Positions 8,589 to 18,393 of a stretch of DNA of 64,000 nt are shown here, piece by piece. This stretch comes from Candidatus Eremiobacter antarcticus (GTDB lineage Bacteria; Vulcanimicrobiota; Vulcanimicrobiia; Eremiobacterales; Eremiobacteraceae). The number at the start of each line of letters is the position of its first letter. Position 1 is the stretch's first letter. The position numbers were made by a program, and so were the translations under genes. Location of the stretch: NCBI GenBank assembly GCA_003244105.1, contig QHBK01000002.1:1-64000 (forward strand), read 5' to 3'. The notes under the pieces were generated by a model. That model was not told the DNA's origin. It worked only from the letters and a program-made list of their open reading frames with translations, and made no database searches.

Positions 8589-10532
8589 TCATGGGCTACC
8601 CCGTTTAGTCGGCTGCGCTTTTGCTCTCTTTTGCTGTGCCTTGGCGTAGACGCGCGCTTGCAACGAGATGAACTGTGTGAGCGAGTTCCAAGGGTACATC
8701 ACGACTGAATGCAGGTTCGCGATATGAAAGGTTACACACTGGGCCTGGGAACGCTTCCCTGCTGCTAGCGCTCCCGCTATTTGCGGTGTGAAATCTAGAA
8801 TTTGAGATTGTGCGTAATCCGTCGCCGATGTTACAAGGCTGGCAGCACCCAGCTTCGACCTAAGGCTGGTAATGCGTAGCTTGAGCGGCGCCTCCAGGCT
8901 TACTTTGGAGGTGTTAGCGAGATAAAAGTCTGCGGTGAGGTCCGATGTGCTCTTGTTGAAGCGCACATTAGCGACGTCTATAGTTGCCTTTTCGGTCACA
9001 TCAGATAAGGAGGCAAGGTCCGGGGATCCGTGGTTGACGGCTATGCCAATTGTACGCATGGGCGCAGTCCAGACCGCAAAGATGCCCGCCCGGTTGTCGG
9101 TCCACAGTCCATGAAAAACGCCGTCACCATCGGCCGCTAACCCGATCGTGTCGCCCCCAATATAGTCGAAGCGGCCATCATAACCTAGCTCGACCGCGAG
9201 TGGTTGCCCACGCGTGTAGTCCTCCCGGTTGCCGCCCCCGCTACTCGCTCCCCATAGTTCGAGCATTTTTCCCCTGCCAATCGCGGCAGACGCCGTCGAT
9301 ACGGCGACGCTCGGCTCGAAAGATTCGCCACCATCGAATGAGGCCGCGAAGCGCAACGAGTATCCGAGGTTAGTGGAATCCGATTGACGGCTCTGCCACA
9401 GCACGCCCACTACTCCGTTTTTGTTCACTGCGATTGCAGGCATAAAATCATCGGGCCCGGTCTTAGGCGAGGGCCGGGCAACATCGTCGTTAACCGTGGC
9501 CGGCGAGGACCACGTTTTCCCTTTGTCCTTGGAGTAGGAGAACTTTATTTCACACCGGCCAGATCCCTGATCCGGCCACACCACGTACAAGCGGTCTTTA
9601 AAGGGACCACCCGAATAGTCTGTTGCCACTTGCGGCAGCATGGAGAACGTCGATCCTTGGGAGCAGGATGCTTGCGGGCTGATAATCACGGCTTTGTTAA
9701 AAGTCTCGCCCGCGTCTTCTGAGGCCAGTAGCTTCAGCGTCGTATCCGGTTCCGTATGATCCGGCGGTAGCTGTTTTTTCCGATTGTTGAGATCAGGAAA
9801 AACCGCTATGTAAGTTCCATTGGACAAGACTGTTGAGCCCCCATCCGCGAACACGTATTGGTAGTCATTCGGCGCGAGCACTCCGGAGCGTTCAAAGCTC
9901 TTGCCACCATCGCTCGAGACGAAAAAGCCGAACGTGTTTATGGAGTTGGTAATCGAGGCCCAGTCATCGTTAAGATTTCGCACATACTTCGCGGCGTTCA
10001 CATAGACAAATCCGCGCTGTTTACCAGAGGTCTTATCCACCGCGATAAACTCTCGATCAAGGGATCGTGAGAGATCGACCGGCGGAAGCCAGTGCTCACC
10101 GGCATCGGTCGAGCGATAAAACCTCGTCATGCTAAAGCGCTTGTTATGAGAATTGAGTTTCGTCTCTATGGCGGCGAAATAGGCCCGTCCCTCGACCCCT
10201 ACGGCACATGCGGGGTCGCCCGCATCACGCACATAAAGGGTTTGAGTCCAATGCGCGCCGGAATCTGAAGAGACGTAGACGGCACTGTCGTATGGGGAAT
10301 CCGCCAAATCGCGATTGGCGACCGTGGTGCATGCAAGGAGGTGCGTCGCATTCGAAGGGTCGGCCGAGAGCAAGACCTCATAGTACGCCTTGCCGCTGCC
10401 GGGATTGCTGACCATTACGTTTTGGCCGACGGATATAGGCGCGGATCGCGTGGGCTGCGGCGCAACAAACATGGAAAAGGTACTGGCAACCAGCGCTGCG
10501 GCAAACACGGACTTGTCGACAGAATCGCTCAA
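8589..10532 (-). CDS. Secreted six-Asp-box beta-propeller protein (sialidase-like fold), paralogue 2
   Basis: About 647 aa from a TTG at 10532, which sits 5 bases after a clean GGAGG. The longer GTG start at 10547 would put that GGAGG inside the gene. A signal peptide is visible at the N-terminus. Six Asp boxes occur in order: SSDSGAHW, STDAGEHW, SSDGGKSF, SEDAGETF, SKDKGKTW and SFDGGESF. It shares a D-[HR]-E-x-x-x-[IV]-D signature and a G-D-x-x-G...FHGLW.DNR region with the other three paralogues, but is the most diverged: its fifth blade reads VVWPDQGSG and its C-terminal domain is longer. Sialidase activity is not supported by visible catalytic motifs. It is separated by 204 bases from the protease operon downstream. 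Confidence 0.78.
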   Translation of the reverse strand: MSDSVDKSVFAAALVASTFSMFVAPQPTRSAPISVGQNVMVSNPGSGKAYYEVLLSADPSNATHLLACTTVANRDLADSPYDSAVYVSSDSGAHWTQTLYVRDAGDPACAVGVEGRAYFAAIETKLNSHNKRFSMTRFYRSTDAGEHWLPPVDLSRSLDREFIAVDKTSGKQRGFVYVNAAKYVRNLNDDWASITNSINTFGFFVSSDGGKSFERSGVLAPNDYQYVFADGGSTVLSNGTYIAVFPDLNNRKKQLPPDHTEPDTTLKLLASEDAGETFNKAVIISPQASCSQGSTFSMLPQVATDYSGGPFKDRLYVVWPDQGSGRCEIKFSYSKDKGKTWSSPATVNDDVARPSPKTGPDDFMPAIAVNKNGVVGVLWQSRQSDSTNLGYSLRFAASFDGGESFEPSVAVSTASAAIGRGKMLELWGASSGGGNREDYTRGQPLAVELGYDGRFDYIGGDTIGLAADGDGVFHGLWTDNRAGIFAVWTAPMRTIGIAVNHGSPDLASLSDVTEKATIDVANVRFNKSTSDLTADFYLANTSKVSLEAPLKLRITSLRSKLGAASLVTSATDYAQSQILDFTPQIAGALAAGKRSQAQCVTFHIANLHSVVMYPWNSLTQFISLQARVYAKAQQKRAKAQPTKRGSP

Positions 10533-10740
10533 GTGAGCCTCCGGCACTCAGAGAAATCTACTAGCATGGGCCAACGGGGCGCACAAGGAGCCAACACACC
10601 GGAAATCGGCCCATCTCGCCCCGGCTAACCTGAATGTTGCACACCGAAGACGCGAGCAGCTGGCGCCTCCCGGTCGTCGCGCCATCTCCGACAGTCGTTA
10701 GCGTCAACTTTCCCGCTCGGAAGTCGCGGCGCGGAATTGG

Positions 10741-13566
10741 CTATGTGCCCGGACGTCCGGTGTCTTTGTGAATGGAGAAACGGATGATACGGCCGCCGAT
10801 GCCGTTAGCCGCGGCAGGCTGTGCATACTGGGCCCCCTGGACAACTGGAATTGCCACTCCAAATCCAAGGTATTCATACGGAAAGCTGTTTGTGTTGAAA
10901 AGATTGTCGACGGTTAACTGCATGGTCGTCGTGGAGTTGTATTTCTTGGACGCCGCGGCGCGTGCCACGAAAAAGGCCGGTAACTGCTCCGGATTGTTCG
11001 GCCCGTGGTAGGTTTCGCCAAACGCGAAGAACCACTCGTTGCGCGTGCGATAGTTGATCTCGGCATTTCCCGTCGAGTAGGGCGCATTGCCCGCAGAATA
11101 TGTACCGCCGATCGTGAAGTTTTGGTTCGGTAGAACCGTTTGGTTCACGGCAAATTTCGCTCCGCCCGGTAAGTCGTAGAACCCGGGCGGCAAGTTATAA
11201 GTATACGCCCGCATCAGCGCGCTACTCAACGTATAGCCAAAACCGTAAGCGGGATAACGGTAAAGCGCAAGCTCCAGACCATAATATCGCGCATCGGACA
11301 AGTTATCTGGTCGATACTGATAGTACGGGTGAACCCCGTGGCCCAGATGGTCGTCGTAAGTGCCTACTAGTTCGGTTGAATAGTAGAATTGGTTTTTGAG
11401 GTTAGTCAAATAATAATCGGTGCTAAAGACAGTTTGACCATCGCGGCCCAGCCGCCAGTCGCCTCCGATATCGTAGCCAACGGCCGTTTCCGGACGAATA
11501 TTGCCATTTGATGTATAGGCCACATAAATGCTGCTGCCCTGATCAAAGCTTACGATGGGTACTGAGGTGTTGTTTATTAACTGAGCAAAAGGAGGCGTGT
11601 TAGAACTACCAACCGCTAAGCGCAGCGACGTATCTAGATTTGGATGATAGGTCAGACCAATTCTACCGTCATCGCGATGCTGGAAGTTGCTGCTGTAGGT
11701 AAGGCCAGCGTCGAGAGAATGGTACAGGTTGTAGGCTTGTAGATAGTTGGCGAGGGTGACGCTCAGCTTATCCGTTGGATTCAACAACGCGCGCAGCATG
11801 AGTGTCGTAGTAGTCTGACGCGCTCCCGCGGGAATACTGAGTGAAGTTAAATACTGCCCGGAAGACGCGTATGAATACACATCGTACGAGCCCGCCACCC
11901 ACTTGTCGAGCGATAATGTGTACATGTTGTTCCCAGAGGGATGATCCCACTCAAGCGATGCACCGTTCATGTGGTCGCGTCTGTCCTCGACGTTGTAGGA
12001 GTTGGTCAGCCCCAGCGCCGCTGGTTGGCCATTGAAATCGGTCGGTGTTGAAGGAAGCGTGAACGGCCCACCGGCTGGACCACACATCCCCGAAAAACCA
12101 TCGCTGCTTTGACCCAACGGGCACAACTGAACGGTGCCCCATACTTTCGAAGTTTGCGTGCCGCCTTTTGAGCCACCGTAGATGTAGCTATTGAGATGCA
12201 CGGAGTACCAACGCGCCAGGAAAGTGTCGGTCTTACGGTGCGTACGGAGTTCGCCCTCGAAGATGGGTTCAGAATTATTGAAGAAACCGGGAACCTGCGC
12301 GTCGAGATTTATCAGTAGGTTAGCATTGGTCGGCAGCGCGCCTGCATAGCCCGATCCCGGAGTAAAGGTTGAATTCTGGACAAATATATAGCCCCCACCC
12401 CCACCATAACCACCTTGAGTACCGTAGTAACTTCCAGTGAAACTGGTGGCATCCGAAAAATGGTATCGAAGCTTCGCGAGCTGGCTATGAGTATAGCCTC
12501 CTTCCGTGTAGGGATTGATGGGCTGAGCAACCGCCGAGACGCTCGCGTCCCAAAAAGGTGCGCTACCACCCACACTACCATAGCCGACAGGTTGTGCCGC
12601 GACCGCGTGTCCGTTGATGCTGTTGTTAAAAATCGGTTGATAAACATTCTTGGGGATCCAGGGTCCCTCGGTCAGATCGTTCGCAAGTACAAACGCATAT
12701 CCGAGCTTTCGATTTCCTGACGTACCAGTTGCGGTGAAGCTATACGGGAAGCCGCCAAAGTTGTCGGCGGCTGCATCGATGCTAAAGTATGGGTAACTCG
12801 TCGGCTCTTTCGTGCGATAGTTAACAGCGCCATTGATAGCACCCGTAATAACGTTGGGTGCCGCACCCGGCCCTTTAATGATCTCAACGTCCTCAAAAAT
12901 AGCGGTGTTCAACAAATTTGTGCGGTACGCACCTTGAATGCCATTGGCCAAGGGATGCCCGTCTATGGTCTGCTCAGTCTCATAAGCTAGCCCATCTCGA
13001 ACGGTCACAAACTTAGGGGCAAACTGATTCGAAACATTGTAGCCGCCAAGCGTATCGGCAACCACGCCGGGAATTTGGTCAAAGATGCGTGACACGGACG
13101 TCTGACCTTGCGTTTGAAAGACCTGCGGACTAAGCACGACCTGGGAGGCAGTCGAACTGTTGAACACGTTGCGAGTGGCGGATGTTACTACACGGCCTAG
13201 GGTGCGTACACTCGTGAACGTTGGTTGCAACAATTGCACATCCACTCGCTGCATCGCAATCCCCGCGCCCAAGAAAATATCCGTGACCGTCGCTTTTGTC
13301 CAGCCTTCCTTTGTCACGGTGAGGCTAAATCTACCGTTCGGCACGTTGGTAAACGAGTACGTGCCATCTTTTCGTGTGATGGTCTTGCGAGGCGCTTGCA
13401 TTACATTGCCTTCTAGCGTCACTCCCGCATTCGGAACGACGTTGGTCTGGTTATCAGTGATAGTTCCTGAAATCACGCCCTGTTGCCCTGAATCTGCACG
13501 AACAGCGGCAGGCGCTAGGAGTAGGCACACGATAAACAAGACGATGCCGGTCAGTCTATTCTTCAT
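10741..13566 (-). CDS. TonB-dependent outer-membrane receptor with N-terminal carboxypeptidase-regulatory-like domain
   Basis: 941 aa. A signal peptide (hydrophobic residues about 7-23) is followed by a carboxypeptidase-regulatory-like beta-sandwich (about 28-113, GVISGTITD start and DGTYSFTNVPNG core), a plug domain (about 130-250, with ATRNVFNSS and the IFEDVEIIKGPGAA motif), and a 22-strand-type barrel to the C-terminus. GGAGG lies 6 bases before the ATG. Receptors with this layout (SusC/Oar-like) import large ligands such as peptides, siderophores or oligosaccharides using TonB energy. The substrate cannot be read from sequence. Its neighbours are propellers and peptidases, so uptake of proteolysis products or a peptide ligand is a reasonable inference. 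No SusD-like partner is present. Confidence 0.9.
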   Translation of the reverse strand: MKNRLTGIVLFIVCLLLAPAAVRADSGQQGVISGTITDNQTNVVPNAGVTLEGNVMQAPRKTITRKDGTYSFTNVPNGRFSLTVTKEGWTKATVTDIFLGAGIAMQRVDVQLLQPTFTSVRTLGRVVTSATRNVFNSSTASQVVLSPQVFQTQGQTSVSRIFDQIPGVVADTLGGYNVSNQFAPKFVTVRDGLAYETEQTIDGHPLANGIQGAYRTNLLNTAIFEDVEIIKGPGAAPNVITGAINGAVNYRTKEPTSYPYFSIDAAADNFGGFPYSFTATGTSGNRKLGYAFVLANDLTEGPWIPKNVYQPIFNNSINGHAVAAQPVGYGSVGGSAPFWDASVSAVAQPINPYTEGGYTHSQLAKLRYHFSDATSFTGSYYGTQGGYGGGGGYIFVQNSTFTPGSGYAGALPTNANLLINLDAQVPGFFNNSEPIFEGELRTHRKTDTFLARWYSVHLNSYIYGGSKGGTQTSKVWGTVQLCPLGQSSDGFSGMCGPAGGPFTLPSTPTDFNGQPAALGLTNSYNVEDRRDHMNGASLEWDHPSGNNMYTLSLDKWVAGSYDVYSYASSGQYLTSLSIPAGARQTTTTLMLRALLNPTDKLSVTLANYLQAYNLYHSLDAGLTYSSNFQHRDDGRIGLTYHPNLDTSLRLAVGSSNTPPFAQLINNTSVPIVSFDQGSSIYVAYTSNGNIRPETAVGYDIGGDWRLGRDGQTVFSTDYYLTNLKNQFYYSTELVGTYDDHLGHGVHPYYQYRPDNLSDARYYGLELALYRYPAYGFGYTLSSALMRAYTYNLPPGFYDLPGGAKFAVNQTVLPNQNFTIGGTYSAGNAPYSTGNAEINYRTRNEWFFAFGETYHGPNNPEQLPAFFVARAAASKKYNSTTTMQLTVDNLFNTNSFPYEYLGFGVAIPVVQGAQYAQPAAANGIGGRIIRFSIHKDTGRPGT

Positions 13567-13847
13567 TGGTCCTCCGCCGGCCGACGCCGCTTTTCAAAAG
13601 TCCGGCGCACTGGCCACAAGCCACGATTGGTTAACAGATAGCTAAAAGGTCCTCGAAGGAGTTTACCACCGCGCCGTGCGCTTCACACCCCGGAAACCCG
13701 CCATGATGCGCGAGGAAGTGAAGTTAAGAGCCAGCCGCAGCCATAACAACCGCTACATCTACAGGTTGGTAGTAACGACGCCAATAGCCATCGCCCCAGT
13801 AGGCGAGGCTGCCAGCTAACGAGCTGAGGGTCGTTTGGTTAGCTACC

Positions 13848-15707
13848 TCACTGGGTCACGTAGCCACGTACGCGCACTCCAAAGTAGGGTTGAGTTGTGG
13901 GTCCCATGTGCACTCGCCAGACAATCGCCTCGGAGAGCGCCCCTGGCTCTAACACGCTGAGGGTTCCAAGTGCGCGCGAGTAATCAAACACAGCACCGAC
14001 AGCCTGTTTACCGTTGGTCGCGTTTAGAATCGAAAAGCTGTTCTTGGGATCGACGCGATCATACTGAATATCGTATGGATCAATTGTTTTCTCTACGGTC
14101 AGGGCGACGGGCCCGTATAGCGTTTGCTTTGAGATATTCCGAATCTGGACCGGAATCGTATAAACCTTCTCGGCCTCGTTGAACGAAATCGTCCCGAACG
14201 TGACTGCTACCTTCTTCGTGATGTCGGCTGGTATTTTACGGCTAACGCTGGGGAGCTTCGGCAGCACTTGAACCTTCGCCGTGAACAACTGGAAGGTGCC
14301 GGTCCGGCTATCCGCCCACATTGGATGGAATGCCCCGTTTAGGTCTGTCGTAATCCCCATATAATCTCCACCGGCCGGATAGCGCGTAAACGCGGACATA
14401 AAGCGTAGTCCCAGCAACGGCGTCGCCCGATCGTTTTCTAAAGGTATGAGTCGCGCATTGCCTGGACCCTGCGGGAATGACGCCATCGACGAAACTGGCG
14501 TAGAGCGAAGAAACGTACGGCCGCCATCTAGCGAAGCTGTAAAGTACTCGCGATAGCGATCCTGGCGATAAGAGTCACGGGTGTCTAGCCAAGCAATACC
14601 TACAACGCCATCACGGTTCACGACGACTTCGGGTTGATACTGACTCGCCCACCGGGGTGTGTCGGGATCAACAAATTTTGAGGCGCTCCAGCTCCGCCCA
14701 CGCGTATCTGAATATGCAAACCATGCTTTAGTGTTGCCGCTACGCCTATCGCTCCACACCATGTAAATCCGATCGCGCCGGGGGCCAGTACTTGGATCGT
14801 CCGCGAAGTCGGCAAAGGTTTGCTCATCAAAGCGGCCAGCGCGGCTGCGCGCCATCATGGCCTCATAACTGCCGGTGTATTGCCGCTCCGCACGCCGGGA
14901 TGAGCTAAACGTTCGCCCCCCATCATCGGATTCAACAGTCCAAATCGTCGAATAAGTGCTCTTTTTCGCCTTTTTTGTTTCGAACTCAAAGTCTTGATAA
15001 GGAAGGATGAGCGCTCCGTCGCTCAGCACGAGCGGGTTTGCGTCGTTTATACCAATCTTCTTGTGGCCGCTCGCTGCTAAGACTGGACCCTGAAAAGAAC
15101 GTCCGCCATCTGCTGAATGCACAACGCCAACATTATAGTCTGGGTACGGTCCGTATAGAATGCCGATATAGATGCGACCACGATTACGCGATGCGGATTG
15201 ATCGATTACGACTTGTTCATGATCGAAACTCCCCAGTTTCGTGCGATAACCGAAATTGAACGGTATGCTCCAGCTTCGGCCCCCATCGCTTGAACGATAA
15301 AGCATCATCTGGTCATGTGGTACATTTTTTAGCGTCACGTTGACGAGACTGACATAATAGGCTGTGCCGTTTGGACCGAATGCGACTTGTGGGTCGGCAC
15401 TACCACGGGCGAAGATTTGTGGAGTGACCGCGTCTGTCCAAGTGTAACCGCCGTCGATGGAAGCGTATGTTTTGGTCATGATGTCGGACCCGGGTTTTAG
15501 AAAAGTTATCGATGTGCCCAGAATGTTGAGCGGGTTCACCGGATTGGCGGCCGCCATTACTTCCACGTGCGCGGCGTCGCCATCATTGCTAACCTGGATA
15601 TTCGGTCCAACAGCAATCAACGGTGCGGCACTCGTGCGCATGGCGGTCACCATGATCGACACGGAGACCAGTGCTGTGACTACCGAACCGAAGACATTTC
15701 GCTGCAT
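13848..15707 (-). CDS. Secreted six-Asp-box beta-propeller protein (sialidase-like fold), paralogue 3
   Basis: 619 aa from the ATG at 15707, chosen because TTGGAGG lies 7 bases upstream and a normal signal peptide (MQRNVFGSVV, ending near TSAAP) follows. The longer open frame from 15827 lacks these. Asp boxes: SIDGGYTW, SSDGGRSW, SADGGRSF, SDDGGRTF, SDTRGRSW and SLDGGRTF, predicting six blades. It shares FDHEQVVID and GGDYMGITTD signatures with paralogues 1 and 4, and a C-terminal domain with the ISKQTLYGPVALTVE pattern. It is divergently transcribed from the S9 peptidase gene; the 248-base gap must hold both promoters, though I see no strong consensus boxes. Enzymatic function is unassigned. 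Confidence 0.8.
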   Translation of the reverse strand: MQRNVFGSVVTALVSVSIMVTAMRTSAAPLIAVGPNIQVSNDGDAAHVEVMAAANPVNPLNILGTSITFLKPGSDIMTKTYASIDGGYTWTDAVTPQIFARGSADPQVAFGPNGTAYYVSLVNVTLKNVPHDQMMLYRSSDGGRSWSIPFNFGYRTKLGSFDHEQVVIDQSASRNRGRIYIGILYGPYPDYNVGVVHSADGGRSFQGPVLAASGHKKIGINDANPLVLSDGALILPYQDFEFETKKAKKSTYSTIWTVESDDGGRTFSSSRRAERQYTGSYEAMMARSRAGRFDEQTFADFADDPSTGPRRDRIYMVWSDRRSGNTKAWFAYSDTRGRSWSASKFVDPDTPRWASQYQPEVVVNRDGVVGIAWLDTRDSYRQDRYREYFTASLDGGRTFLRSTPVSSMASFPQGPGNARLIPLENDRATPLLGLRFMSAFTRYPAGGDYMGITTDLNGAFHPMWADSRTGTFQLFTAKVQVLPKLPSVSRKIPADITKKVAVTFGTISFNEAEKVYTIPVQIRNISKQTLYGPVALTVEKTIDPYDIQYDRVDPKNSFSILNATNGKQAVGAVFDYSRALGTLSVLEPGALSEAIVWRVHMGPTTQPYFGVRVRGYVTQ

Positions 15708-15955
15708 TGTTGCCTCCAAAAAAGCGCGCATCCGGATGAATCGCGCGAGCGCTTTGTACACTGTAACCATTTGACCCTGCGCTCGCATTGGACGAGGGAT
15801 TATGGCGAACGCCGAGGCTGAACTCACACCTCAGCGGTCGCTCTCTTTCCAAAAGGGGACCATGCGTCAAAGAAAAGCCTCAACCGCAAATCTATCCCGG
15901 ATAACCGCCATGGGTCGACGACAGGCATTCATCTTCGACTTCCCAAGATAGATGA

Positions 15956-18256
15956 ATGGGCAACCGCAGGTTGTTTGCACTGGTAGTTGCGACCGCAAGC
16001 GCTCTCTGTTGTTACGCTTACCCGGCTGGCAAAACGCCGGTCTCGGTTGAGGACGCTATCTCAATGGTCCGCATACAAAGGACCTATGCGAACGGCGAAC
16101 AGCTTGCAGCGGTTTCACCGGACGGACAGCGCTTTGCCAGCGTTACTTGGTATGGTGATCTGAAGCGTAATGTTGACGTTTTTTCACTGGTGCTCTTTGG
16201 CCGAGATAGAGATGGGCGGTGGCGAGGCCCGAATACCGTCTATTCGATCGATTTTCATGGGGATCCGGAAAATCAGCACGCGACCCCGATCGCACATTTG
16301 CAATTCTTGCCAGATAACAAGACTGTCACCTTTTTGGCCACCTTGCACGGTGAGCCACGCCAAGTATTTAGCATCGACATAACCAACCGTAGACTCAGGC
16401 AGCTCACGGACAACCCTACGGAAGTGGTCGCCTATGGCGCAGCTGCCGACGGACGTTCTCTTCTGTATGCGGCAACGAGCCCCGCCCGGCAGGCTGTTGT
16501 GCGAGGACTGTATCGCGAGGGCTTTTCCATTGCGCAGCACCCTGGTACCGACTACGGTTTTGGCATACTCCTAAGCGCGCTCACCTACGGGGTTAATGAG
16601 CTTTCCGCAGACAGAACGGTCCAATTCTATTATATCAATTTCTCAGGGCAGAGGCGTTTGTTATACGACACCGCGCGCAATCCAACGGTCGCGCAACGGA
16701 CGGCAGACAGTTTGAGTGGTCTTTATAATCTGATCACGAGCGCTCCCTCGGGGGCTTTGGCCGTGATCTCCCCCTATAACCCCGCGACTGATCCACTCGA
16801 CCTTCATGCCTACGCTCGCTTCCCGAAACTCAACAGTTCAGCACCATTGAGCAACCACCGAGTGCAAGACGTCTCGTCGTCGTTTGGCCTGGTGAATCTC
16901 TCAAGCGGGTCCCTGCGAAGGCTGCTGAACGCGCCGACCGACCCGTTTGATTCCTTCGGCGGCCTTGAGGTGCTATGGTCGCCCGATGGCGAAACGGTCA
17001 TCGTTCCCTCAATGTTGCCGCTTGACGTTGCCGACAAGGTGGAACGTGCACGCCGCGCTGCGATGACCAAACAGCCCTATGTGGAGGTCAATCCCCGCAC
17101 CGGCGCGTTGTCGGCATTCAACGTGCACGGCGACTGGAGCCTGGCGGGCCGCACCAACAAGGCATTGGTCTTCTTGCGTAATGCCTACGCCCATGATAGT
17201 GACAGTGCGCATACGTTGGCGCTCTTGAACAAGTCCGGTAGTGCCTGGGGAAATTTGCAACGTGTTGATCCAGCCGCGTGCCCGCGCATAAACCTTCGTT
17301 ATCCAGCCACCGTATCGAACGCACTGTTGTTGGCCGTCCACGACGGCCTTATGACGCCGGCCGAGTTCGCCACATACGATTTGACTTCGCACGCAACAAG
17401 GATTATTAGCGACCTGAACCCTCAGCTTCGTCAGCGCTCATTTGGCGCGGTGAGCAGAATCCGCTGGAGCGGTCCTTATGATAAGAACACTTCTTTCGGA
17501 TATCTCATTAAACCGGTCAGCTACGTTGCCGGCAAGCGCTACCCACTCGCATATCTTTTCAAAGACGAAGGCTATTATCCCGAAGACAACTCCTTCATCA
17601 TCGACGGTGTGGACCAACTTAATGCATTCGCGATTCAGACGTTGGCAAATGACGGATTCGTGATCTTGTTTGCGCCTGACCCGCTATCAGTTCGCAGAGT
17701 CATCGAAACCCCTGCCGAACTCATTCACGTCCGCGCGCATGTTGAGAGCGGTATCGCCTACCTCGACAAGCTAGGCTTGATTGATCCGCAACGCGTGGCA
17801 ATCTCCGGATGGAGCCGCGCCGCGTATTACACAGATTGGCTGATTGCGCACTCGAATATACGCTTCGCCGCGGCAGCGGATCAAGACGGTGGTGGCAACT
17901 ACGATCTCTTTATGCGCAAAAACGGCGGCGCCGGGAAGAACGAGCAGCTAGTAGACGATATTGTTGACCTGCGGCTGCGTACCATTCACACTCCGCTGTT
18001 GAGCGAAGAGCATGGCCCGATAAGTCTGATCGGGCAGTCAACGCTTATCGCCCGCCTGCAGGATATGCATAAGCCGTTCGATTTTTACTACTACTCGGGC
18101 GAACCGCACACACTGTTAATGCCCGCACACCGCTACACATCACTAACCGTTCACACCGATTGGTTGCGGTTTTGGTTGCAAAATTATGAAGATCCGCAGC
18201 CCAGCAAAGCGCTGCAGTACGCATACTGGCGGACGTTGCGACCGTTGACCAAGTGA
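15956..18256 (+). CDS. Prolyl-oligopeptidase-like (S9) peptidase, possibly isopeptidase-like
   Basis: 766 aa with an N-terminal signal peptide (LFALVVATASALCCYA). The first 450 residues or so are a beta-propeller with SPDGQRFA- and SPDGETVI-type blades. The C-terminal part is an alpha/beta hydrolase with the nucleophile in SGWSRAAYY (S620) and the catalytic His in GEPHTL (H718). The nucleophile elbow is G-W-S-R-A rather than the usual G-x-S-x-G. The family cleaves short or specialised peptides. Some S9-like enzymes (Atxe2 type) open lasso peptides and sit near TonB receptors, as here, but no lasso precursor or maturation genes are visible, so that reading is weak. It is probably followed by the S8 gene 138 bases downstream on the same strand. 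Confidence 0.82.
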   Translation: MGNRRLFALVVATASALCCYAYPAGKTPVSVEDAISMVRIQRTYANGEQLAAVSPDGQRFASVTWYGDLKRNVDVFSLVLFGRDRDGRWRGPNTVYSIDFHGDPENQHATPIAHLQFLPDNKTVTFLATLHGEPRQVFSIDITNRRLRQLTDNPTEVVAYGAAADGRSLLYAATSPARQAVVRGLYREGFSIAQHPGTDYGFGILLSALTYGVNELSADRTVQFYYINFSGQRRLLYDTARNPTVAQRTADSLSGLYNLITSAPSGALAVISPYNPATDPLDLHAYARFPKLNSSAPLSNHRVQDVSSSFGLVNLSSGSLRRLLNAPTDPFDSFGGLEVLWSPDGETVIVPSMLPLDVADKVERARRAAMTKQPYVEVNPRTGALSAFNVHGDWSLAGRTNKALVFLRNAYAHDSDSAHTLALLNKSGSAWGNLQRVDPAACPRINLRYPATVSNALLLAVHDGLMTPAEFATYDLTSHATRIISDLNPQLRQRSFGAVSRIRWSGPYDKNTSFGYLIKPVSYVAGKRYPLAYLFKDEGYYPEDNSFIIDGVDQLNAFAIQTLANDGFVILFAPDPLSVRRVIETPAELIHVRAHVESGIAYLDKLGLIDPQRVAISGWSRAAYYTDWLIAHSNIRFAAAADQDGGGNYDLFMRKNGGAGKNEQLVDDIVDLRLRTIHTPLLSEEHGPISLIGQSTLIARLQDMHKPFDFYYYSGEPHTLLMPAHRYTSLTVHTDWLRFWLQNYEDPQPSKALQYAYWRTLRPLTK

Positions 18257-18393
18257 GAGCGTTACTTTGGCTCGCCCTCTTATCCATGCTTACGAGGGCG
18301 AGTCGACCTTGGCTAACCGTCACAGACTCTCGAGAAGGCGCGAAAATGTAGCGTGGACATGCAATACCCAATCATCACGAAAAGCCGGTCGTC

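Noticed and set aside
10741-18256. A complete lasso-peptide cluster
   Set aside because: Only an S9 peptidase and a TonB receptor are present; the required B and C proteins and a precursor are absent from the visible sequence.
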